Below the pieces are notes generated by a model. It did no database searches. It saw nothing but the letters and a program-made list of their open reading frames with translations, and was not told where the DNA came from. Positions 21,752 to 32,600 of a stretch of 48,656 bases of DNA are shown here, in pieces; positions within the stretch are counted from its first letter, which is position 1; each line of letters starts with the position of its first letter. The DNA comes from Spongospora subterranea f. sp. subterranea (lineage: Eukaryota > Endomyxa: Phytomyxea > Phytomyxea > Plasmodiophorida): positions 1-48,656 of the forward strand of contig JAUGWO010000197.1 of the NCBI GenBank assembly GCA_049724395.1, read 5' to 3'. Both the position numbers and the translations under genes were made by a program.

Positions 21752-22915
21752 CGATGATGCTGATGGGGTCCATGTCGGAGTCTCAGTTTGAGGCTATATG
21801 GTCGCAATGCTTGGGACGATCGAACTGTTAGGACCTTCCTTGAAGTCCGAAGCGCAGCGCTCCATTGCGGCAGTTTGTTTTGGCATCCAATGGAGGTGAC
21901 AGCATTTCGCAAATGCAACGACGATTTGGAAGAAGAGACAGGCACGAGCCCAGGGCTCAACGCGTTCCTTTTTGCAACATTAGGAATGGGTCACATGGTT
22001 GACGAGTTGATCGCGTGCGTAATGACAAGTTGTACCATAACTGAACACGCTAGCTGACGAGTCACCGGTGTAGATGGCCCGCATCCAACATGTACGACGA
22101 GCTGTGGCGTATTTTAGCCTGTTGCGCCGTAAACCTTTCGCAACGCAGTATGACCTTTCGCTGATGTTAGTCGTTGATGGTTCGGAGCTCCAGCTGCTTC
22201 GGCAGAGGTCGGTCGTGTGTTGTGCCATGTTTTAAAACCAGGGATTCTAACTGGTTGTCAGGGCCACCGATTTCAACGCGAATATGCCATTCGTGGGAAT
22301 GCATATGTTTTGACCCGGCCGCCAGCCGTCATAAGAAGGCATTAATCGCGTTGAAATCGGTGGCCCTGACAACCAGTTAGAATCCCTGGTTTTAAAACAT
22401 GGCACAACACACGACCGACCTCTGCCGAAGCAGCTTGAACTCCGCACCATCAACGACTAACATCAGCCCAATATCGTACTGCGTTGCGAACGGTTTACGA
22501 CGCAATAGGCACGCTAAGATACGCCACATTTCGTCGTATATGTTGGACGCGGGCCATCTACACCGGTGACTCGTCAGCTAGCGTATTCAGTTATGGTACA
22601 ACTTGTCATTACGCACGCGATCAACTCGTCAACCATGTGACCCATTCCTAATGTTGCAAAAAGGAACGCGTTGAGCCCTGGGCTCGTGCCTGTCTCTCCT
22701 TCCGAATTGTCGTTGCATTTGCGAAATGCCGTCACCTCCATGGTGGAAAACATTGGATGCCAAAACAAACTGCCGCAATGGAGCGCTGCGCTTCGGACCT
22801 TAAGGAAGGTCCTAACAGTTCTATTTCGTGGGCGATGATGCTGATGAAGTCCATGTCGGAGTCTCAGTTTGAGGCTATATGGTCGCAATGCTTGGGACGA
22901 TCGAACTGTTAGGAC
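21752..22915. repeat. Large palindrome (about 460-475 bp arms) flanked by 83-bp direct repeats
   Basis: Left arm 21822-22280 and right arm 22347-22821 are reverse complements with modest divergence, around a 66-bp unique spacer. Direct repeats of 83 bp lie at the outer ends (21752-21834 and 22833-22915, each ending GAACTGTTAGGAC). Each arm carries the same short open frame pointing inward (RTVRTFL.VRSAALHCGSLF and on to GLNAFLFATLGMGHMVDELI): on + at 21788-22057 and on - at 22574-22888. No transposase was seen. It could be a foldback element, a palindromic rearrangement or a tail-to-tail gene duplication. Confidence 0.85.
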
Positions 22916-22929
22916 TATACGCTGTAGTG

Positions 22930-23045
22930 ATGGGAGGAAGGACGAAGAAGCGCGAGATAAGAATTAAAGGAACGGAAGAGGAGCGGAGAGAAGAGCGAGA
23001 AGGAAGCAAGAAGGACCGGAAGAGGGGTGAGCAGGAGTAACACAC
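22930..23045 (+). repeat. Purine-rich low-complexity tract
   Basis: About 110 bases almost wholly A and G, just before the Gypsy 2 pol fragment. The complementary C/T-rich strand resembles the LTR minisatellite at 5135-5265. It may be LTR or leader remnant. Confidence 0.6.
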
Positions 23046-23069
23046 CAAACCTGTCTTCTGCATATTTCG

Positions 23070-26000
23070 ATAGCCTCTATCCAGTTTCACGCCAAGTTTT
23101 TCATAATCGACAGCCCAGTGTACCCAATTGTGCTAGGAATGACGTTCCTTCGACAAGTTAACCCCTTCATCGACTGGAAAAATCTCACAATCACCGCTCA
23201 CGCCCGCAATCAGCAGGAGGCAACGCCACAGGGGCCTATGCAGTTAACCACAACACAACTAGATGAAGTTGGTTCCCCTGGCATAATATTCGGTGAAACC
23301 GAGACGTATCACGAAAGTGTTAAACTTCCGACTCAGTATTCAGATTTCGCAGAAGTTTTCCCAGCAAGGTGCAGAAACACTACCACCGCATCGACCAGGT
23401 GTCGACTGTGCTATCAATCTGGAAGAAGATGCAGGAACTCTCCCTTACAAACCCTGCTATTCTCTATCAGCAAAAGAAGAGCCCGTGCTACAATCCTACA
23501 TCCAAGATAATCTGGAGCGAGGTTTTATCAGGAACTCTCAGTCCCCGCTCGGAGCGCCGATTCTCTTTGTTAAAAAAAAGGATGGTTCACTAAGATTGTG
23601 TGTCGATTGCAGGCCACTCAACAACATCACTAAGCGAGAGCCATATCCACTACCTCTAATCGACGACATTTTACAACAATTCGCAAGCACCAAATGCTAC
23701 ACGAAGATTGACCTGCGCGCGCGTACAACCTGGTGAGAATCAGACCACAAGATGAATGGAAAACGGCGTTCAACTGCAAGTACGGTCACTTTGATTATCA
23801 AGTTATGCCATTTGGTCTCAAGAATGCTCCAGCCTCGTTTCAAAGATTTATGAACGAGACGTTCCAGGACTGCCTGGGAAAACTTGTGGTCGTATACCTG
23901 GATGATATCTTGATTTATTCACAGGATCTAGCGGGACACGAAGCTCATGTCAAGGTGGTTTTACAACGGTTGCGTGAAAAGAAGTTGTTTGCCAAGCTTG
24001 AGAAATGCGCTTTCGGAGTTCAACGTGTGGAATTCCTTGGTTACATCATCAGCCCAAAAGGAATTGAAATGGACCCAGAAAACACCTCCAATATTACATC
24101 GTGGCAAACACCCACGTCCGTCAAGGGGATTCAATGCTTCTTAGGATTCGCTAACTTTGACCGCGACTTCATCTCTCGATACTCCCAATACGCAGCGCCA
24201 CTGTACGAGCTGACCAAGAAGGATGTACCGTTTTCCTGGCAACACCAGCACTAAGAAGCTTTTGACGCAATCAAACGGGCCTTCACGCAAGCACCAATAT
24301 TAGCCCAGTAATTCCATCAGCGCCCTGTTTGGTAGAAACTGACGCCTCCGACTTCGCCATGGGTGTGATATTATCACATAGGTTCAAGAAGACGGTAAAT
24401 TCCGCCCCATACGAGACCCACGATAAAGAATTACTGTGGCAGTCTCGCGGTGGCGACATTACTTGGAAGGCGGTCCTCATAAGATCAAATCGACGTCAAA
24501 CTCGCTGTCTCTGATTCTGTCGGAGTACGACCACGTAATCCACGATCGCTCAGAGTCACTCTCCGCACAGCCGCGTCTCGACGACCCGAATATGAAATAC
24601 AGGATCGAGATCCGATATGGGCACAGCAACGAACTTCACTCCTGTCAGAGAAACATCTCAGCACAGTATCATATCAACTCACGACAACCGGCCGCTCATC
24701 GATACTATTAGATGCGCCAGGTCAGCAACAAATCCTCCATGTCACCAAACCATTCAAGGTCCATGATGGCTTATTGTACAGACAACAGGTACTCGTAGAA
24801 CCCACAGAAGCTGCACAACTTTAGATACTCGCACAGCATCACGACGGGACATTAGGAGGTCACCTGGGTAGGCGGAAAACGCCTCAAGCAGTTCAGCGAC
24901 ATTCTTGGTGGTCCGGAATGACCAAATTTGTTCGACGTTGTGTCCAATCGTGTCAGCGACCAAACTGCAGCGCAAGTCGCCACCAGGACTGCTAAATCGA
25001 TTGTCAAAATTGGCGCATTTTATCCCCTGCAAAGAATCAATCACCTCCACAACTGGCTGAATTGATGCTGCAGCAAGTGTTCCGGCTTCATGGACTTCCG
25101 GACGACGTTGTATCAGACCGCGGCCCGCAGATGGCTGCAGGATTCTGGAAAAGCCTTCTCCAACGGCTACAGATCCAACGGAACCTATCTACGTCAAGAC
25201 ATCCACAGACCAACGCACAGACAGAACGGGTTAATCAGGTGGTAGAGCAGTATCTGAGAACATTCACCTCCTATCAGCAAGATGACTGGGAAGATTGGCT
25301 GGCGCTAGCAGAATTTCAGTACAACAGCACACAGCATTCATCGACTCAAATCTCCCCGTTCTTCGCTAATTATGGGTTCCATCCCATTCTGCCAATCACA
25401 ACTAAATCCTTCCGCTGATGAAAGGGCGAATCACCTTCTGGGGCATTCGTGCGTGAACTCGATGAAAAAAATACGCCGATAAAAAACGATTCGATGCTCC
25501 CGCATATTCGCTGGGCGAGTTGGTCATGGTGGTGACGAGAACCGATTGGAATACAACACGACCATGCCCAAAACTCGATGATCGATTTGCAGGGCCCTTT
25601 CCCAATCATAGCAATCATCAACGAGGTGACATACTCGGTGAAGCTGCCAACAACCTGGCGGGTTCATAACACTTTCCATGTGTCCCAGCTTGAACCATAC
25701 CACGCGAACGACATCACGAAATCTGTCCACCAGAACTCGTAATCCTCCCAGAAGAATCCTCGCAGCTACTGTTTATTATCGGGAACGTACTGGATTCGAG
25801 AATCGATAGGAATCAACTTCAGTATTCGATCGACTAAGACCATCAGAGCGGTCTTGGGAATCAGCGCAGAGGTCTCGCCGACAACTCTGCCGCTCTTCGT
25901 CAACCAATGAGTCAATCCATCGCCGATATCCCGACAAACCGAAAGGAGGAGGTAGTGTACCACTCTTATACAGTGACCCACATCAGACGATTTGATTCCC

Positions 26001-26108
26001 TGAAGACAAGTTACCAGAAGGAAATCAGATCGTATTATCAGTCGCTAATACACATATGCTTAGTCTGTCGCCTCCGTCTAGTCTCCTTCCTACATCCTTA
26101 TCCTAACA
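23070..26108 (+). mobile_element. Ty3/Gypsy LTR retrotransposon 2, 5' truncated, fossil
   Basis: This starts within the protease (DSPVYPIVLGMTFLRQVNPF, about 23110-23175). Reverse transcriptase follows (about 23470-24250) with the VVYLDDILIYS box near 23885-23925, then RNase H (about 24320-24500). The integrase zinc-binding and core regions are about 24830-25420 ([33 protein letters not shown]). A C-terminal tail, a purine-rich tract (AGGAGGAGGTAG) and a 3' LTR complete it. Gag and the 5' LTR are missing. Broken, with several breaks, but the domains are well preserved, so it is younger than the minus-strand Gypsy fossils. Confidence 0.9.
25956..26108 (+). repeat. 3' LTR of Gypsy 2
   Basis: Starts TGTACCACTCTTATACAGTG directly after the purine-rich tract and ends CATCCTTATCCTAACA, giving TGT...ACA ends and 153 bp. 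The host duplicated segment begins immediately after it, at 26109. Confidence 0.75.
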
Positions 26109-26408
26109 GATGAGTTGGTTGTTCTCCATCGTATCTGATGGTAGCCGACTCCAACCATTCATTCGACTCAACAATCAAATCAATCGACATCAATCGAGCG
26201 TGAGTTCCTACCTAGTCCATAGCGAAGGGAGGTGTTGAATCGCATATGTATCTCGGCCAATGTTGCCAGAATCCATCGAATTATACCAAGAAAAGTTAAT
26301 ATGAAAACAACATATCAATCCTATAACCCCTTGTGAATCCCAAAGTCCATTAGGTTTATTCGACATCATGTACCTTATTTGTTGAGTCATTGGAGGGTCA
26401 ACCCTTAC

Positions 26409-29266
26409 CTAACCTTGGGATGACCGAGAATCATATTGACAGATGTCAGATTCTTTTGTTCCTGCTCCAGGACAGTGATTGCTACTGAACGAGGTGTAGT
26501 ATAATGATTTCCCCCATCTCCGAATAAATTCCTCAACACTTCCAGCGCAATGACGACGAAAACAATTGTAAATAGGACGGGATGTTCTGATAAAAGTGGT
26601 TAAACCCGGATGAGGCGATCTCTGTGATGCTGTCTTCGCAATCACGAACTGCTCATACTCTTCGAAAATTCCGGAAAGCGCTGTGAGGAGGTCTCGGGTT
26701 GATTTAAAGGGAAGATTAAGTCTTGCTGGAATATCAAATGGTCGGTTGATCGATCCGCATTCACTGGACTCCAAGCCGTGACATTTCCGAGTGCCGAATT
26801 TCCAGTGTGCGAATTGAGGGCCCCATCTTCGAATCCACTCATTTGTATTTTGGCCACAGTGATGAACAAAGCACCCCCAGATGGGTTTCGGAGACTCGTG
26901 ATAATATTGCCTGAGATGCTTTAGACTCACGGCGCCACACGATAGGTATTTCTCGTTGAATTTCCAGAGCAGATTTAGTTTTTCTTCTGCGGTTTTTGAA
27001 TTTGAAACAGCAACAACAAGAGCTTTGAGATCCAAGAAATTGGAGTCTTTGTCTCTGAAAGCACGAATGTTCATCAGTTTTTCTAAAAAAAAGGCGAATG
27101 AAAACCTGTTGACAGGGGTTCTGACGATTTTCGTCCTCTGGTAACCGCAAGTGTCAAGATTTGATCCACGACCGGGGCAGCATTTGAATCCAAAAAAATG
27201 GTGCTTAAAACGCGGTCCCCAACGTGTCTGGAACAGGTCCATGTCTTTGTCACAGCATTTCACAAGACATTGAAGGACGGGGATACAGATGTGCTTGAGA
27301 CAAGTAATCACCTGAGGACTAATATTGCGGAGCGATCTTCTGCAAGAGACCAGTTTCAAAACAAAATTCGAAATTAGGATCAGTTTTTGGAGGGTGCTGG
27401 TTGCCTTGGCAATTTTCCTAGAATCAGGCACATCGATGTTGTTTTGTCCGACCTCAGCGTTATCCCGCCCCGACTCTCCGCGCAGCAGTAGATCCATCAT
27501 GTGTTCCGTCATGGCGACACTGTTGTGAAACTCGACCTGTTCTGGATTCGTCTTTTTGCCCTGAGCAGACGATACCGTGTGTTAACATTGAATCCTAGAC
27601 AGAGCGGGGAACCAGAGTTCTGACCAGAAACAAACAGAGGGCTATCATAGTCTTTGACCTCATCCAGGTCCCAGTTTAGTCGCCGACAGAGCATTCTCAA
27701 TCCCAACAAGTACTTGCCATTACGAAACTGAGCCATTTTGTGATTCTGCTCCGGAAATCCTTCCTAGTACGCCATAATCAGATATTGGTAATCACGATTC
27801 TCGGCAATCTCTTACTGGCACGAAATTCTCACGAACGTCAACAGGCTGGGTTTTTGAATTAATCGTATTTTCGATGCGGCAATCGAAAGTTTTGCCCGCT
27901 ACGCTCTCAATTGACTGTCGATCATCAATACTGATACGGGATACATCACGGTTTGAACTCGTGCTCAGGGTCCAATCCTAACACGAACTAATTAGCAAAC
28001 CCAAAAACAGTATGAACATGGACTGAACGGCTAAGTTTCTGGAAGAACTGTCACCAAATCGGTGGGCGTTTCTGTTAGAGGGCACGAAATTCTCGAGCAA
28101 GTCTTTTGACGGCAAAATTTCCGAATCAATAGGAATTCGATTTAGACCGATAAGGCAATCGAGGTTCTCGCGCTGTTGGCTCAACTGTTGAAAACCGAGA
28201 ATCGATACTCATATGGGACGCGTCAATTTTCGAACCCGGGCTCGAGTGACATTCCTAAAAACTCATTTAACAAGACGAATCTCTATATGAACATGAATTA
28301 AACGACTAGATTCATTGAAGAACAGTCACCAAACTGGTGGGCGTTTCTGTTAGCGGGCATCAGATTCTCGAGGAAGTCTTTTGAAGGCAAAATTTCCGAT
28401 TCGATAGGAATTCGATTTAGATCGATAAGGCAATCGAGTTTCTCGCCCTCTTTGCTTAACTGTTGAGAATAGATACTGATATGGGACGCGTCAATTTTCG
28501 AACCCGAGCTCGAGTGACATTCCTGAAACGCATTTAACAAGACGAAGTTCTATATGAACATGAACTGAACGACTAGATTCATCGAAGAACAGTCTCCAAA
28601 CTGGTGGGCGTTTCTTTTAGCGGGCATCAGATTCTCGAGGAAGCCTCTTAAAGGCAAAATTTCCGAATCAATGGGAATTCGATTTAGATCGATAAGGCAA
28701 TCGAGGTTCTCGCCCTCTTTGCTCAACTGTTGACAATCGATACTGAATAAGGGACGCGTCAATGTTCGAACCCGTGCTCGAGTGCCATTCCTAAAAACGC
28801 ACTTAACAAGCCGAATCTCTATATGAAGATGAACTGAACGACTAGATTCATCGAAGAACTTTCACCAAACTGGTCGACACGATTGATATTGGAATAATCA
28901 ATGGCCAACAAGGAATTGCCTTTCAGCAAATTTGACTTCAATGTTGAGTATTGGAATACTGGATAGTGTACACCTGGGGTCTTGTCATTGGCCAACTTCA
29001 GCGATGGAGACATGGTGTCCTGCAAGACAAATGCTCTCAGAATTTGGCAATTCTTTGGAGCGACATTCCGCCATCCATACCGAGAACGTCGAGGAGGTGA
29101 TTGTTGTGGCGACATGGGCCTGACCGGAGCCAAGCGGTTCGTTCCAACCATGACCAAATTCGGTTGTCACAGATCGAGTAGGTCTGATCACCACAAGCAG
29201 CAATCCCAACAAGCTGAGGACCCGCATCGAAGGAATGGATGGCGCAAAAGTAGCGCCGTTCGCCAA
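26409..29266 (-). CDS. Secreted cysteine-rich modular protein, copy A
   Basis: Multi-exon gene on the minus strand. It starts at 29266, or better 29227, with a signal peptide (MRVLSLLGLLLVVIRPTRS), followed by a Ser/Pro/Arg-rich stretch. Four tandem exon-like modules come next (about 28795-28575, 28526-28300, 28255-28015, and a divergent one at 27985-27850). Each encodes about 70 residues (ECHSSSGSKIDAS...LDCLIDLNRIPI...DFLENLMP...NAHQFGDCSSMNLVV), separated by introns of about 45-55 nt ending in TTTCAG or TTTTTAG. A short linker exon leads to an uninterrupted 367-codon 3' part (27512-26409) with three Cys/Trp modules. Some frame shifts in the 5' half suggest partial decay. I recognise no known family. 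The hydrophobic start and paired cysteines suggest an extracellular protein; any role (adhesion, effector, recognition) is speculation. Confidence 0.6.
26430..27290 (-). other. Triplicated Cys/RWG domain within copy A
   Basis: In the 367-residue part, three modules start near residues 77, 209 and 312. Their shared pattern is P-I/V-x2-C-x3-H/K-C, then E/D...RWG, then C-P/H-G. Examples are PIWGCFVHHCG...WIRRWGPQF...CHG and PIYNCFRRHCA...FIRRWGKSL...CPG. Each is preceded by 50-70 residues rich in Leu, Lys and Glu that look helical. Four conserved cysteines per module would allow two disulphides. I know no named domain with this pattern. Confidence 0.7.
27850..28830 (-). repeat. Tandem exon array, four units of about 235-280 bp
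   Basis: Units share GATTGCCTTATCGATCTAAA, GAAACGCCCACC and an intron with TTCATGTTCATATAG...AG. Units 1-3 are alike; unit 4 (nearest the 3' part) is much more diverged. Repeat length includes one exon and one intron, so the array grew by unequal crossover in genomic DNA. Confidence 0.85.
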
Positions 29267-29378
29267 GTGTCAAGGATGAGTTCAGAGTCAAGCATGAGAC
29301 AAACGGTTCTAGGTGTTATACACCTGGGATCATATACCCGGTTCTCCTGTCCCACCTATTCACCTTTGCTGCTGTGAT

Positions 29379-29591
29379 TTAGTTCTGCATCTGATAGGGC
29401 GCGACTTCACCCACAATCGATCCGTATTCGCGTGTTGCGGGGATGAAGGTCGTGGGCATCGTTAGGGGCAACCATCTCATGAACAACATCCATAGCCAAA
29501 GGAAAACGGTGGCGGTCGAGGTAACGACCCCTTCCTGGACGCCACCATTAGCCAACAATTTTGCACGATTTTTCCTCCACTGAATCCTCAT
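29379..29591 (-). CDS. Possible upstream exon or small secreted protein (copy A)
   Basis: A 70-codon frame with a hydrophobic core (VFLWLWMLFMRW). The homologous position in copy B (37976-38233, 85 codons) also has LVVFLWLWICVHDMA but a different C-terminal frame. It may be a first exon of the modular gene or a separate gene; the evidence is weak. Confidence 0.3.
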   Translation of the reverse strand: MRIQWRKNRAKLLANGGVQEGVVTSTATVFLWLWMLFMRWLPLTMPTTFIPATREYGSIVGEVAPYQMQN

Positions 29592-29663
29592 CGCTCAAGC
29601 AAAATGCCGAATCCAACAACACGAACAAGATGTCGTGATTCCAATTGGTCTCCGGTTACCACG

Positions 29664-32600
29664 TTCCCATCGACGCCGTCTATGATGTCCAAAGTGATTG
29701 AGGTCAACCGCTGTTCATGTTCAGGAGTTCACGTCGAGACATTTACTGCTACTCTTGCTGAGCCGTTATGCAGGTTCCGCAAGCGTTGGTTGACGCAGAG
29801 AACCGAATCGCTGTTTATTCAGATCAAAGATAGATTGGTATATAACTCAGAATCGCGATTTGATTTGGTGCAGTTAATGCGATCGTTAGTAAGGAAGATT
29901 CGGTACATTCCCCCTTTTATCGGATCGGACCGTTTCAGCAGAAACTGCATGAGCAGAATAGGGACATCTTCTTTGATGGAAGTTATAGGTTCCCATGTTG
30001 TATCTTGCTCTTCGAAGCCAGCCCACTGTACTTGAACTTCAACATCGCCCGATGCGGTGTTGCGACGGATGTCGCTCAGGCTCTTCACAAAGTGCCCATG
30101 TTTCATATTTTTCATCCCATGTTAAAGATGTACATGCTCGTCGTCTCAAAAGATATGATGACTCACAGATCAATATAACTCAGGCTCTTCACCAAGTGCC
30201 CATGTCGATCATGGGCAATTTGTTCATAGATAGCCTGCGTTATATTGATCTGTGAGTCATCATATCTTTTGAGACGATGACCATGTACATCTTTAATATG
30301 GGATGAAAAATATGATCTTTCACCCTATAAACATATTCATCGATGGGCCAACAATCTGACCTGAACCGTGTCAAGCGCCAGAACCGCAGATTTAATGGCG
30401 TTTTGTGCGGTTCAAATTGGTCGACTTAAGACGTAGTCTCCTATTTCGAAGTTTATCGGGACGACGATTCGCTGTTTAGCCCGAGACGCGCGCGACTGAC
30501 CACGTTGACGAGTCAATTTACTGACGACTTGACGGTGGATGATATCGCACGATGCCGCTAGATCAGTTGTGATATCATGAACTGCTTGCGATGTCAATGG
30601 CATATCCACGATCTGGTTAAGAGGTTCGATAAAGATAGTGGAGTCCGGTCACTATAAAGTCATTGGAGCGAAACCAATATGAGTTCGTCCACGATGATTT
30701 AGAGCCACGTTGATTAATGGGAAGTACATAGGGCCAAGCATGACATGACGAGCGGAATTCAGATATGAGCGCGCGAAGAACATGAAGTACAAGCTTTGTT
30801 GACGACTTCAACGGTTTCGTTCGCCTATGGAATATGCAGTAGTAAATTGATGGTTGATATGAGGGCGAGAACATAGTTCTGCTACCATTTGGTTCTTGAA
30901 ATGGGAGCCCTGGTCAGATGCATGTGCGAACACGATGCCAAACCTCTCAAAACCAGTCAACAATGAGACCATTGACTGCTCCACAATGGTCGGCAAATTC
31001 GCACCGAATTGACTCTATGAACTGACTCAGGTCGTCTTTGATAACGAGAACAAAAGCAAAATTGTGTGGTGATTTCCTGGGTGATTTTTCGATGAACAAA
31101 AATCATAATGAATTACTTGATTGGGTCTCGTCGCATGGATCGCATGCTCAAAAGGACGTGGGATCACATTCCCTCGTAGGCGAACGCAGTGAAGGCATTT
31201 TTCGACAATGCCTACAATATACTGTGTCATTCCGTTCCACCAGGAAATAGAATTATTAGACCGGAGTGTTCTCTCCTTCGATTGATGACCGGCAAGGCCA
31301 CTGTGGGCGATGACGACGATGCCCAAAGCGAGGTTACAGCCCGGCTGAATTGGGATCCAAATTCGATCATTAGCAATGGTCTTCCATAGACCCTCAGTTT
31401 CATTGAATTTTTGATTTCATGTTCGTCAGGAATAATAGATGACTCCTTATTGATGGGCTGTTCAGCAAGATTTGAGACCTGATCTGCTGCTACAATTTTT
31501 TTTCCAGGGATGGCCAGACAAAATTAGCAGGATGTGATTGAACTAGAACAGGTGCTGTGCAATGATTTCATCTGGCACTGATTGGACACGGTGCTCCCCA
31601 TCGAGTGAAAACGTCGGCACAGACGTTTTGATCTCCTTCAATATGTTCAATAATGTAAGGTATGTTGGCAATCTGCAACTCCCATCGTTCAAGTCGATCA
31701 GCTGTATGTCGAGTAAGATTGGCGCTGCGATTTGTTGCGTTGAAAAAATACATCAAATTTCGGTGATCGGTAAAAATTCGGATAGGCGTTGATCGAATAA
31801 GGACATGTCGAAGACAAGATATCCCTTCAAATATAGGATAACCTTCCTGTTAATATATTGGCCAAGCGGAGGCTATTTGCTCGGAGGTGCCAGAAATACA
31901 GGTCCAAAGCTCATGTCGTTGTTCCACTACTGGTAGATCGCAGTCGGCTGGTGGGATTTGAGTAAGTACTGCTGACCAACATTCCTGGGATGCATCTGGG
32001 AACAGACAAGCTAGCCAATCGTCTTTCGGGTGTGCAAGACGCATCAAATTTGATAGATGTCTTGACAACCTCTCAACATGAGTCGTTCCCCATCCAATAT
32101 CGCTCAGAAGAACTCGTCGTAGTGCTGATTTCTTGCAGCTTTTGGCAACACGGGTTGCGGCTGATAACAGCTCCTGAAGTGGATGGATAAGTTGATCGAA
32201 GTTTGGAACGTTTCGGCGGATCCAGTTCAAAGCGCATATGAATTGTTGAATTTCATCAGCTCGCTTTGGTGGTGTCATTTGAACAGGACCCTGAATGAAA
32301 CAGTCATCGTAAGTGACTCCTTGTGGTGTTATACTGTGTCCTGTCCACGTCGCCTCATCAGTATGAAGATATTGCACCGATCTGGATTACATTTAATTCC
32401 AGCCGCCGCCATCGCTTGGAGGAGTTTTTTCAGCACCGTCATATGGTCCAAGACAGAATCTTTCGTGGCATAACCCAGACCATCATCGAGCCATAACAGA
32501 GCGCAGACGTATAGTGATTTCTGCAAAACCTCTTGCATCCCGGCTTGGAATGTCGCCACTGAGTCCACGATCCCCTGGATCAGTCGTCGTGGTGTAAAAA

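Larger units (their letters stand above)
26109..29663 (-). repeat. Segmental duplication, copy A (partner 34906-38314)
   Basis: About 3.55 kb aligns in direct orientation with 34906-38314. Both begin GATGAGTTGGTTGTTCTC and end TCCGGTTACCACG. Similarity is high throughout, coding and non-coding, with scattered indels and a difference in the number of internal exon repeats. A Gypsy LTR abuts the left end and another Gypsy the right end. Confidence 0.9.

Noticed and set aside
22174-22453. Two identical short proteins on opposite strands
   Set aside because: A direct consequence of the palindrome; not evidence for two genes.
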